Assembly: GCA_934365155.1 (NCBI GenBank)
Contig: CAKRMZ010000048.1
Span: 1 to 8,942 of the forward strand
Reading direction: 5' to 3'
DNA from: an uncultured Eubacteriales bacterium
Lineage (GTDB): Bacteria; Bacillota; Clostridia; Oscillospirales; CAG-272
Length of the DNA stretch: 8,942 bases
In this document: positions 1 through 6,997 of the stretch, one piece after another
Layout of the letters: every line of letters starts with the position of its first letter
Numbering within the stretch: position 1 is the first letter of the stretch
Position numbers and translations under genes: made by a program
Notes under the pieces: generated by a model
Database searches by the model: none
What the model saw: the letters and a program-made list of their open reading frames with translations, nothing else
What the model was told of the DNA's origin: nothing

Positions 1-208
1 GAAGGAATCTCTCCCGTTGGCGAAGACAGCCGGACGTGTCGCAGGGGAATTTGTAATGTGTTATCCGCCCGGAATCCCGATCATTGCTCCGGGAGAACGT
101 GTGACGGAAGAGATTATCCGGCATATTGAGTTTGCAAAGGAAAAGGGGTGCTCATTGCAGGGAACATCCGACCAGCAAGCCAATTATTTACAGGTGATTA
201 AGGAGTAA
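1..208 (+). CDS. speA: Arginine decarboxylase (Orn/Lys/Arg decarboxylase family), C-terminal end only
   Basis: This is the last 68 or so codons of a PLP-dependent, fold-type-I basic amino acid decarboxylase; the gene is cut by the left edge and the frame is open from base 2. The diagnostic C-terminal signature CYPPGIPIIAPGERV is visible at bases 56-100, followed by a helix (TEEIIRHIEFAKEKG) and the TAA stop at 206-208. Family members act on arginine, lysine or ornithine. Arginine, giving agmatine and CO2, is inferred from the agmatine deiminase and carbamoylputrescine amidase genes downstream. The TTG at 17 that could be read as a start lies inside the conserved domain and is not a real start. 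The stop is 7 bases before speE, whose ribosome site (AAGGAG, 200-205) lies within the last codons of this gene, so the two genes are co-transcribed. Confidence 0.88.
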   Translation, partial: KESLPLAKTAGRVAGEFVMCYPPGIPIIAPGERVTEEIIRHIEFAKEKGCSLQGTSDQQANYLQVIKE

Positions 209-215
209 CAGTATT

Positions 216-1085
216 ATGGATATGTGGCTGCATACCGATAATTTACAGATGAGCTTTTTGGTGAATCGGCAGCTTTTTGAAAAAGAAAGCGAATATCAAA
301 AAATTGCCGTGTTTGAATCCCCTTTATACGGGCGTTTTCTTACTTTAGACGGAGATGTATTATTCTCGGAAGCAGATGAGTTTATATATAATGAAATGGT
401 TGTGCATGTTCCCATGGCGGTACATCCTCATGTAAGAGATGTGTTGATTATCGGCGGGGGAGACGGCGGTGTTGCCAGAGAGCTGATTGCTTATCCGGAA
501 ATTCAGAAAATCGACGTCGTAGAACCGGACGCTTTGTTTATAGAGACCTGCAAAACATATTTTCCGGAAATCACCAAGGGCTTTGACGATCCCAGAGTCA
601 ATATTATTGAACGGGACGGCTTGCGCTTTTTGAGAGGGAAGAATGCGGAATACGATTTGATTATCAACGATTCTACCGATCCGTTCGGGCATACGGAGGG
701 CTTGTTTACCAAGGAGTTTTACGGAAGCTGCTACCGTGCCTTAAAGGCAGACGGAATTATGGTTTACCAGCACGGAAGCCCCTTCTTTGATGAGGATGAA
801 ACGGCTTTCAAGGCAATGCACCGAAAGGTATATAACAGCTTTCCGATCAGCCGTGTGTATCAGGCACATATCCCGACGTGTCCGTCCGGATATTGGATGT
901 TCGGTTTTGCTTCAAAAAAATATCATCCGCTTTTGGATTTTGATCCCAATCGTTGGGCAGCTCGAAACATTAAGACATGGTATTATACAACACATTTGCA
1001 CCGCGGCGCTTTTATGCTGCCGAAGTATGTAGAGGATTTGTTGATTTGCGCAGAAGAAAGTGAACATAAAGGACTAAATAATTAA
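216..1085 (+). CDS. speE: Spermidine synthase (polyamine aminopropyltransferase)
   Basis: The enzyme transfers an aminopropyl group from decarboxylated SAM to putrescine, giving spermidine and methylthioadenosine in the cytosol. At 289 residues it is the usual bacterial length. The N-terminal beta domain contains EADEFIYNEMVVHVPM (52-67). The Rossmann-like methyltransferase core has IIGGGDGG (78-85), the acidic VVEPD (101-105), RDGLRFL (133-139) and the catalytic NDSTDP (151-156) with D152 and D155 kept. Two details differ from the family as I remember it. The gatekeeper loop reads DPFGHTEGLF where DPIGPAEGLF is usual. The substrate-side motif reads IPTCPSGYW, with Cys222 where a conserved Tyr is normal. 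The ATG at 216 follows AAGGAG by 10 bases. No SpeD, the source of decarboxylated SAM, is in the window; it may lie upstream. Activity with a different amine acceptor is possible. Confidence 0.93.
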   Translation: MDMWLHTDNLQMSFLVNRQLFEKESEYQKIAVFESPLYGRFLTLDGDVLFSEADEFIYNEMVVHVPMAVHPHVRDVLIIGGGDGGVARELIAYPEIQKIDVVEPDALFIETCKTYFPEITKGFDDPRVNIIERDGLRFLRGKNAEYDLIINDSTDPFGHTEGLFTKEFYGSCYRALKADGIMVYQHGSPFFDEDETAFKAMHRKVYNSFPISRVYQAHIPTCPSGYWMFGFASKKYHPLLDFDPNRWAARNIKTWYYTTHLHRGAFMLPKYVEDLLICAEESEHKGLNN

Positions 1086-1105
1086 TTATTTCGGAGGGAA
1101 AAATA

Positions 1106-2345
1106 ATGTCAAAATTGTTGATTATCGGTTGCGGCGGTGTTGCTTCAGTCGCAATTCAAAAATGCTGTCAGAACAGCGATGTTTTCGAGGAAATTTGCAT
1201 TGCAAGCAGAACTATTGAGAAGTGCAACGCGTTGGCCGAAAAGTTGAAAGATAAAACAAAAACCAAGATCACTACGGCCCAAATCGATGCTATGGATGTG
1301 CCGGCTCTTACATCGCTGATTGAGAGTTACCGTCCGGATGCGGTTTTGAATGTGGCATTGCCTTATCAGGATCTTGCAATTATGGATGCATGTTTAAATG
1401 CCGGGGTTCATTATATCGATACGGCAAACTATGAATCTGAGGATACAAGCGATCCAGCTTGGCGGGCAATTTATGAAAAACGTTGCAAGGAAAAAGGCTT
1501 CACTGCATATTTTGACTATTCATGGCAATGGGCTTATCGTGAAAAATATCAAAAAGCGGGATTGACCGCTTTGCTCGGCTCCGGCTTTGATCCCGGCGTT
1601 ACCAGTGTGTTCAGCGCCTATGCGTTGAAACATTATTTCGATGAAATTCATACGATCGATATTTTAGACTGCAACGGCGGAGATCACGGATATCCCTTTG
1701 CAACCAATTTTAACCCGGAGATTAACCTTCGTGAGGTGTCTGCACCGGGCTCCTATTGGGAGAACGGCAAATGGGTGGAGGTCGATGCCATGTCTATCAA
1801 GAGGGAATATGACTTTGCCGGAGTGGGCAAAAAAGACATGTATCTTTTGCATCATGAAGAAATTGAGTCGTTAGCGGAAAACTCGTTTCTTTATGACTTT
1901 CGGGCAGAGTTATCTTATGCATATGAAGTGCCTTGAGGATGTGGGAATGTTGTCCACTGAGCCGATTGACTTTAACGGAACTCCGATTGTGCCGATACAG
2001 TTCTTGAAAGCTTTGTTGCCGGATCCGGCGTCCCTTGGACCGAGAACGGTGGGTAAAACCAACATTGGCTGTATTTTCAGCGGAATCAAAGACGGCAAAG
2101 AAAAAACAATATACATTTATAATGTTTGTGATCATCAGGAGTGCTACAAAGAGGTTGAAAGCCAGGCAATTTCCTATACGACCGGTGTGCCTGCGATGAT
2201 CGGAGCGATGTTGGTGGTTAACGGTACATGGCAAAAACCGGGTGTATTCAATTTGGAACAAATGGATCCCGATCCGTTCATGGAAGCGCTTAATCAATGG
2301 GGACTGCCCTTTGTGGTTGAGGAAAATCCGGTGGTAGTCGACTGA
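1106..2345 (+). pseudogene. Carboxynorspermidine/carboxyspermidine dehydrogenase (saccharopine dehydrogenase family), frameshifted
   Basis: The intact enzyme uses NADPH to condense putrescine (or diaminopropane) with aspartate semialdehyde, forming carboxyspermidine (or carboxynorspermidine). The first reading frame (1106 to about 1882) holds the Rossmann GCGGV (residues 8-12), IASRTIEKC, the GSGFDPG turn (158-164), GGDHGYPFATNFNPE and HHEEIESLAEN. It then runs into unrelated sequence and stops at 1934-1936. The rest of the family continues in the +1 frame from about 1884 (RFFMTFGQSYL) through LKALLPDPASLGPRTVG, YNVCDHQECY and QAISYTTGVPA to a TGA at 2343-2345. Set against my memory of the family, about six residues are missing at the junction, which fits a deletion near 17 bases. 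The start has a good ribosome site (GGAGGG, 1092-1097). The stop overlaps the nspC start (TGATG). A sequencing or assembly error is the main alternative. Confidence 0.85.
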
Positions 2346-3469
2346 TGAAATTTTCAGATTTGCCGACGCCTTGCTATGTAATTGATGAGAAAAAGCTGAT
2401 GCAGAATCTGAAGATTCTGCATCAGCTTCAAGAAGATACCGGGTGTAAGATTTTGCTGGCGCAAAAGGCATTTTCGGCTTTTTGCGTTTATCCCTTGATT
2501 TCCGAATCGCTTTCGGGAACAACGGCCAGCGGACTGTATGAGGCTCGACTCGGGCATGAAGAAATGGGAGGGGAAACCCATATTTATGCGCCGGCATACA
2601 GGGCGGAGGATATCGAAGAGATCGCTTCCATTTGTTCGCATATCAGCTTCAATTCTTTTGCTCAGTTTGAAAAATACAAGTCTTTTTGCAAAAATAACAG
2701 TTTAGGAATCCGAATCAATCCGGAGTGTTCAACGCAAGGCGAACGCAGCATTTACGATCCTTGCGCTCCGGGAAGCCGACTGGGTGTCCGTGCGGAAGAT
2801 TTTCCTGATAAACTGCCAGGGGAAATCGAAGGACTTCATTTTCATACGCTTTGTGAGCAGAATGCGGATGCATTGGCTGTAACGCTTTCGGCGGTGGAAG
2901 AAAAATTCGGGAAATACCTGCATGCAGTAAAATGGTTGAACATGGGAGGCGGACATCATATTACACGGGCCGACTACGATCTGCCGCTTTTGAAAGACTG
3001 CATTTGCAGAATGAAGGAAAAATACAAGGTGGAGATTTATTTGGAGCCCGGAGAAGCGGTAGCTTTGAATGCCGGATATCTGACTGCAAAGGTTTTGGAT
3101 ATCGTAAAAAACGGCGATGTGACCAACCTGATATTGGATGCTTCCGCGGCTTGCCATATGCCGGATGTTTTGGAAATGCCGTATCGGCCACCGCTCAAAG
3201 ACGCAGATATGCCCGGAGAGCGAAAATATACGTATCGTTTATCCTCTTACACCTGTCTTGCCGGTGATATTATCGGGGATTACTCTTTTGATAAAGAGAT
3301 TCATATCGGAGACCGACTCTGCTTTGAGGATATGGCGATTTACTCTATGGTGAAAAACAACACTTTTAACGGAATTCCGCTGCCCTCGATTGCTGTGATG
3401 CGAGCGGACGGGAATTGCGATGTGATTAAAACGTTCGGATATGCGGACTTTAAGTCCCGTTTATCGTAA
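2345..3469 (+). CDS. nspC: Carboxynorspermidine/carboxyspermidine decarboxylase
   Basis: This PLP-dependent fold-type-III (alanine racemase-like) enzyme removes CO2 from carboxynorspermidine or carboxyspermidine, the second step of the aspartate-semialdehyde route to triamines. It has 374 residues, about the family length. Visible motifs are the PLP lysine in LLAQKAFS (K41), GLHFHTLCEQ (163-172), the phosphate-binding NMGGGHHIT (199-207), LEPGEA (233-238), the DASAACHMPDVLEMPYRP stretch (265-282) and the catalytic cysteine in TCLAGD (C304). The ATG overlaps the TGA of the dehydrogenase by one base, which suggests translational coupling. Because that upstream gene is frameshifted, ribosomes would stop at 1936 and this start may be used less. 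Bases 2393-2428 form a perfect hairpin inside the coding sequence without spoiling the protein. The enzyme itself looks intact but may lack a substrate supply. Confidence 0.93.
   Translation: MKFSDLPTPCYVIDEKKLMQNLKILHQLQEDTGCKILLAQKAFSAFCVYPLISESLSGTTASGLYEARLGHEEMGGETHIYAPAYRAEDIEEIASICSHISFNSFAQFEKYKSFCKNNSLGIRINPECSTQGERSIYDPCAPGSRLGVRAEDFPDKLPGEIEGLHFHTLCEQNADALAVTLSAVEEKFGKYLHAVKWLNMGGGHHITRADYDLPLLKDCICRMKEKYKVEIYLEPGEAVALNAGYLTAKVLDIVKNGDVTNLILDASAACHMPDVLEMPYRPPLKDADMPGERKYTYRLSSYTCLAGDIIGDYSFDKEIHIGDRLCFEDMAIYSMVKNNTFNGIPLPSIAVMRADGNCDVIKTFGYADFKSRLS
2393..2428. repeat. Perfect 16-bp inverted repeat inside nspC
   Basis: The arms are AAGCTGATGCAGAATC (2393-2408) and GATTCTGCATCAGCTT (2413-2428), separated by TGAA; the outer bases of the spacer also pair. 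The repeat covers codons 17-28 of nspC. Read on the - strand, the stem is followed directly by TTTTT (bases 2390-2394), the layout of an intrinsic terminator for antisense RNA. On the + strand no T-run follows. The encoded residues (KLMQNLKILHQL) form an ordinary amphipathic helix that fits the family, so the symmetry is not imposed by an inserted element. Confidence 0.9.
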
Positions 3470-3481
3470 GAGAGGGTTAAA

Positions 3482-4597
3482 ATGATTCAGCAGAAAAGCA
3501 CCCCGAAACAAGACGGATATTATATGCCGGGTGAATTTGAGCCACACGACGGGTGCATCATGATTTGGCCGGAACGCCCCGGTTCATGGCCGTTCGGAGC
3601 AAAAGCGGCGCGGGTTGCCTTTGCAAATATTGCCCGGGCAATTTCGGAGAGTGAAACCGTATATATGCTTGTCAATGCTCAAAATCGCCGCAGCGCGGAG
3701 CAAATGCTTCCGAAATCCGTCAAGCTTTTGGAAATCGAAAGCGATGATGCTTGGGCCAGGGATGTCGGCCCTACTTTTGTGAAAAACAGAGAGGGAAAGG
3801 TACGAGCCGTTAATTGGTCCTTTAATGCCTGGGGCGGTGATTATGACGGATTATATCGGCACTTTGAAAAGGACGATCGGGTCGCAAAAGAATTCTGCAA
3901 ACAATTGGGTGTATTTTGCTATGATGCGGCTCCGTTTGTGCTGGAGGGAGGCTCCATTCACTGCGACGGAGAGGGAACGGTGATTGCCACCGAGGCGTGC
4001 TTGCTGAGCCCCGGCCGAAATCCGTCGCTTTGCCGTGAACAGATTGAAGAGCGATTAAAGGAATATTTGGGTGCTCAGAAGATTATTTGGTTAAAGCACG
4101 GCATCTTAGGGGATGAGACAAACGAGCATATTGACAATATCTGCGCTTTTTCGAGTCCTGCGGAATTGGTGCTTGCCTTCCCGGATGAAGAGTCGCATCC
4201 GCAGTATGCATACAGTCGGGAATGCTTAGATACGCTGCTTTCATCAACGGATGCGAAGGGGCGTCCGTTTCGCATTCACAAATTGCCGATGCCGAAATAT
4301 CCGGTTTGCATTCGAAAAGAGGAGCTTTCGGGAATGTGCTTTGAGGAGGGCGAGGACATCCGTGAAGAGGGTGAACCTTTAGCAGCAAGCTATGTTAATT
4401 TTTATATTTCAAACAACGGAATAATCCTTCCGCAGTTTGAAGATCCGAACGATGCACGTGCGGTTCAAATTTTATCGGAAATTTTCAAAGGTCGGAAAAT
4501 TTATCCGATTGCCGCTCGGGACATTATTGTCGGCGGAGGAAATATTCACTGTATTACTCAGCAGATTCCGAAAGGGGGAGCTTTATGCGAAATATAA
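3482..4597 (+). CDS. aguA: Agmatine deiminase (agmatine iminohydrolase)
   Basis: The enzyme hydrolyses agmatine to N-carbamoylputrescine and ammonia. It belongs to the guanidino-group-modifying (pentein fold) superfamily. The 371 residues match the family length. The catalytic set is visible: D94 in WARDVGPTF, E155 in VLEGGSIHCDGEGT, H216 and D218 in DETNEHIDN, and the nucleophile C357 in VGGGNIHCITQQ near the C-terminus. The N-terminal MPGEFEPHDGCIMIWPERPGSWP is also typical of agmatine deiminases. The start follows AGAGAGGG with a short spacer, 12 bases after the nspC stop. The last 13 bases overlap aguB, so the two enzymes, which act in sequence, are translationally linked. Peptidyl-arginine deiminase-like relatives are the only alternative, and the aguB neighbour argues against them. 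Confidence 0.96.
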   Translation: MIQQKSTPKQDGYYMPGEFEPHDGCIMIWPERPGSWPFGAKAARVAFANIARAISESETVYMLVNAQNRRSAEQMLPKSVKLLEIESDDAWARDVGPTFVKNREGKVRAVNWSFNAWGGDYDGLYRHFEKDDRVAKEFCKQLGVFCYDAAPFVLEGGSIHCDGEGTVIATEACLLSPGRNPSLCREQIEERLKEYLGAQKIIWLKHGILGDETNEHIDNICAFSSPAELVLAFPDEESHPQYAYSRECLDTLLSSTDAKGRPFRIHKLPMPKYPVCIRKEELSGMCFEEGEDIREEGEPLAASYVNFYISNNGIILPQFEDPNDARAVQILSEIFKGRKIYPIAARDIIVGGGNIHCITQQIPKGGALCEI

Positions 4598-5466
4598 CGG
4601 TCGGAGCGATTCAGATGCGGTGCGGCAGTGATCGCATGGAAAATATTGAAAAGGCCGGGGCAATGGTTTGTCAGGCGGCGGAGCACGGGGCTCACATCGT
4701 CCTTTTGCCCGAATTGTTTGAACGTCCGTATTTTTGCCAGGAAAGACGGTATGAATATTATAATTATGCAGAAAATACCCAAGATAATATTGCGATAAAA
4801 TATTTTTGCGATTTGGCACGAAAACTTAAGGTTGTAATACCGGTAAGCTTTTATGAAAGAGACGCCAATTGCTTATACAATTCGGTTGCTATGTTGGATG
4901 CGGACGGCAAAATCTTGGGTGTATACCGCAAAACGCATATTCCGGATGACCATTATTATCAGGAAAAATTTTATTTTTCGCCCGGGAATACCGGCTTTAC
5001 TGTTTGGGATACTGCTTACGGCAAAATCGGAGTCGGGATATGTTGGGATCAATGGTTCCCGGAAACGGCCAGAGCACTGGCAATCGGCGGAGCGGAACTG
5101 CTCCTTTATCCGACTGCTATCGGAAGCGAGCCGATTTTGGAGTGTGACAGTATGCCGCACTGGCGCCGCGTGATGCAAGGGCATGCGGCTGCTAATTTAA
5201 TTCCGGTTGTTGCGGCAAACCGCATTGGTACGGAGCAGGTATATCCTTGCCCGGAAAACGGAAATCAGTCTTCTTCGCTTTGCTTTTACGGGTCTTCTTT
5301 TATCACAGATGAAACCGGTGAAATGATCGCTTCGGCGACACGGGATGAGGAAACTGTTTTGTACGGGAATTTTGACCTTGATTCATTGGCTGCCGAACGA
5401 TTGAATTGGGGACTATATCGAGATCGGCGTCCGTCATGTTATAAAAGCATTTCAAACGAGAATTAA
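4585..5466 (+). CDS. aguB: N-carbamoylputrescine amidase
   Basis: This carbon-nitrogen hydrolase (nitrilase superfamily) converts N-carbamoylputrescine to putrescine, CO2 and ammonia, completing the arginine-agmatine-putrescine route. The 293-residue length is usual. The Glu-Lys-Cys triad is clear: E43 in LLPELFE, K116 in YRKTHIPD and C153 in GICWDQWFPE. The surrounding DDHYYQEKFYFSPGN and the C-terminal LNWGLYRDRRP are typical of the AguB subfamily rather than of other nitrilases. The ATG lies inside the end of aguA and is preceded by GGGGGAG. This is the last gene of the operon; a strong terminator follows 38 bases after the stop. Confidence 0.96.
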   Translation: MRNITVGAIQMRCGSDRMENIEKAGAMVCQAAEHGAHIVLLPELFERPYFCQERRYEYYNYAENTQDNIAIKYFCDLARKLKVVIPVSFYERDANCLYNSVAMLDADGKILGVYRKTHIPDDHYYQEKFYFSPGNTGFTVWDTAYGKIGVGICWDQWFPETARALAIGGAELLLYPTAIGSEPILECDSMPHWRRVMQGHAAANLIPVVAANRIGTEQVYPCPENGNQSSSLCFYGSSFITDETGEMIASATRDEETVLYGNFDLDSLAAERLNWGLYRDRRPSCYKSISNEN

Positions 5467-5503
5467 TGATGTAACAGCAGTTTTACAGCCGTTCAAATAA
5501 ATT

Positions 5504-5534
5504 AAGGCAGGCACATATATGTGCCTGCCTTTTT
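5504..5534 (+). terminator. Intrinsic terminator of the polyamine operon
   Basis: Bases 5504-5531 form a perfect palindrome. The stem AAGGCAGGCACAT is closed by its exact reverse complement, and a run of five T follows at 5530-5534. It ends transcription after aguB. On the - strand the flank is T-rich but broken (TTAATTTATTTG), so it may also act weakly for the convergent Xre gene. Confidence 0.93.
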
Positions 5535-5570
5535 GCATTTTCCGGTGTGACATTTGCGGCAAATTAGAAG

Positions 5571-6077
5571 TCATCGTTTCCTGTATGTGAATACAATTCC
5601 GATTACAGCAATAGTAAAAATAAACGGTGCCAATCTTACAAATAAAAATTCAAAACCATGTAATAGAGTAGCTGCAATTGCAAACTCCGAGTTGTTGAAA
5701 TCCCAAGTCAAATATTCACCGTTGATAGCGGCAAAAGCAATAAAGATGATTACAATCGTTACACATAGTGAAATAAGCAGGTAACGGATTGCCCGAATTC
5801 TCATTTCGCTTCTTTTGGCAAGTTGAAGATTGATAACTTCGAGCTTTTCAGAAATATGTTCTTCGTTCGGTTGTTCTTCCTGTACAGTTTCTCCAAGCAA
5901 AGTACTTACCGATATATCAAGTTCCTCTGCCAATGAGATAAGCATGCTTGAGTCGGGAACGGATAATCCTTTTTCCCATTTGGATACGGTTTGTCTTACT
6001 ACATGTAGCTTTATTGCCAGCTCTTCTTGCGAAAGGCCTTTGGCTTTTCTCAGATTCCGAATATTTTCGTTCAGCAT
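5571..6077 (-). CDS. Xre-family helix-turn-helix regulator with two C-terminal membrane segments
   Basis: The 168-residue protein starts with a Cro/C1-type helix-turn-helix (residues 3-62: NIRNLRKAKGLSQEELA, then VVRQTVSKWEKGLSVPD), followed by a charged linker (63-95). Two hydrophobic stretches at about 97-118 and 144-164 should span the membrane, leaving a basic tail YRKR. This architecture is common in Firmicutes and places a DNA-binding domain at the membrane; the signal it senses is unknown. The ATG at 6077 is chosen because GGAGG (6086-6090) sits 8 bases upstream. The reading frame is open further, to 6140, but that extension has no ribosome site and would read through the inverted repeat at 6095-6121. 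The gene is convergent with the polyamine operon. No partner gene shares its transcript. Confidence 0.88.
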   Translation of the reverse strand: MLNENIRNLRKAKGLSQEELAIKLHVVRQTVSKWEKGLSVPDSSMLISLAEELDISVSTLLGETVQEEQPNEEHISEKLEVINLQLAKRSEMRIRAIRYLLISLCVTIVIIFIAFAAINGEYLTWDFNNSEFAIAATLLHGFEFLFVRLAPFIFTIAVIGIVFTYRKR

Positions 6078-6094
6078 AAGCTGTGCCTCCTTTG

Positions 6095-6121
6095 TTTTGA
6101 TATAATTATTAAATATCAAAA
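6095..6121 (-). promoter_or_regulatory. Inverted repeat upstream of the Xre gene, candidate autoregulatory operator
   Basis: TTTTGATAT (6095-6103) and ATATCAAAA (6113-6121) are perfect inverted copies with a 9-base AT spacer, just upstream of the ribosome site. On the - strand a weak promoter can be drawn through it (TTGCGG, 17 bases, TTTAAT). That would put the -10 inside the repeat, as expected for a self-repressing Xre protein. A second small hairpin (CGTTGC/GCAACG, 6126-6142) adjoins it. Function is inferred; the symmetry is observed. Confidence 0.5.
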
Positions 6122-6158
6122 CAGCCGTTGCCGCAAGCAACGAAAATTAACATCTGTC

Positions 6159-6368
6159 ATGACTGCATTCAATTTCGGCTTTGTACGCGTATTATCGCAT
6201 CAGAAAATGAGGTAAGAAGTGGCAGAAAAACTCTGCCGTAATTTGGATAGAAAGCCTTTAAAGGTGCAGTTTCGGTTCAAAGCAGAATGCGGGCAGCTTT
6301 TCTTGTCGGCGCTTTCTTTTCGCCAAGGCAAAGGCAACCGCTTCATAGGAGTCTTGTTCGAGAGATGA
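6159..6368. other. Non-genic stretch between the Xre and nitroreductase genes, possible dispersed repeat remnant
   Basis: This lies within the 314 bases separating the two genes and holds no convincing gene. On the + strand, frame 6159-6368 is open except for one TAA at 6213-6215 (MTAFNFGFVRVLSHQKMR, stop, then EVAEKLCRNLDRKPLKVQFR and onward). On the - strand a 48-codon frame runs 6346-6200 (MKRLPLPWRK, later LNRNCTFKGF). Neither has a ribosome site. Both conceptual peptides remind me of short hypothetical proteins scattered in Clostridia genomes, which would make this a repeat family; I cannot verify it. A hairpin GGCAGA/TCTGCC sits at 6221-6237, and a wide inverted pair GCTTCAT/ATGAAGC at 6340-6346 and 6375-6381. 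Confidence 0.3.
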
Positions 6369-6391
6369 CGAATCATGAAGCTTAAAACAAA

Positions 6392-6913
6392 TCATACCCG
6401 AACAATGTAATTAGCCTTTCTCTTTTTGGCTTCGTCCTGTGCTCCGGCAGGGTATCCAAGTGCAATACTGCCCACGCCGCGCAGCGTTTCAGGCAGTCCC
6501 CATTCACGAAGAAGGGCTTTGCCGCTTTCTCTGTCGAATATTTCTTTCTCTCTGTGTACCCACACGGAGCCAAGTCCCAATGACGCAGCGGCAAGCATCA
6601 AATTTTCAAGCACGCAGCTTCCGTCCTCAACAAAAGTGCTTGCTGTTCCTTCCGCTAATACAAGAACAACGACCGGCGCTCCGTAATACGGATCGGTATC
6701 CACGCCCATTACTTCGGCGTTTAACTCGGCGATCTCTTTGCGGTACTTTTTTGATGTGATCGCAATAATCGTGGGCGACTGTCTTCCGCCGCCGGTCGGC
6801 GCGTATGTCCCTGCCTCAAGGACTGCGTCGATCAATTCTGTCGGAACAGCGTCAGACTTATACGACCGTACACTTCTGCGTGTTTTGATTGTGTTCAATA
6901 CCTCGTTCATCAT
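6392..6913 (-). CDS. Small nitroreductase-family FMN oxidoreductase
   Basis: The 173-residue protein belongs to the nitroreductase superfamily, dimeric FMN enzymes that use NAD(P)H to reduce nitro compounds, quinones or flavins. FMN-binding features are visible in order: TRRSVRSYKS (11-20), the APTGGGRQSP segment (38-47), the DGSCVLENLMLAAASLGLGSVWVH core (97-120) and the C-terminal ALGYPAG with a following KKRK (151-166). It is short but complete for the compact clostridial type. The physiological substrate cannot be told. The first of two adjacent ATGs (6913) is chosen because GGAGG at 6921-6925 lies 7 bases upstream. It is transcribed alone from the promoter at 7017-7045, with a leader of roughly 95 bases. 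Confidence 0.92.
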   Translation of the reverse strand: MMNEVLNTIKTRRSVRSYKSDAVPTELIDAVLEAGTYAPTGGGRQSPTIIAITSKKYRKEIAELNAEVMGVDTDPYYGAPVVVLVLAEGTASTFVEDGSCVLENLMLAAASLGLGSVWVHREKEIFDRESGKALLREWGLPETLRGVGSIALGYPAGAQDEAKKRKANYIVRV

Positions 6914-6944
6914 AACAATACCTCCTTAAAAATAAACTCACCAC

Positions 6945-6961
6945 ACACTCGTAAAGAGTGT
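6945..6961 (-). other. Small hairpin in the nitroreductase leader
   Basis: ACACTC (6945-6950) and GAGTGT (6956-6961) are perfect inverted arms with a 5-base loop, 20 bases before the ribosome site on the - strand. No T-run follows directly, so it is not a terminator. It may only stabilise the leader. Confidence 0.35.
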
Positions 6962-6997
6962 ATGGCGAAAAATGAGCGATATGACTCAGAAAAATCC

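Noticed and set aside
17..208. A small protein starting at TTG 17
   Set aside because: It is the C-terminal end of the decarboxylase; the conserved frame continues upstream to the window edge.
1893..2345. Second half of the dehydrogenase as an independent gene from ATG 1893
   Set aside because: No ribosome site precedes it, and that Met is an internal conserved position (RFFMTFG) of the full-length family.
1797..2597. A 266-codon - strand frame across the dehydrogenase/nspC junction
   Set aside because: It has no ribosome site and low-complexity basic composition, and it lies antisense to clearly conserved family sequence on the + strand.
6078..6140. Longer start for the Xre regulator at 6140
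   Set aside because: The extension would cover the inverted repeat and the ribosome site; ATG 6077 has GGAGG at the right distance.
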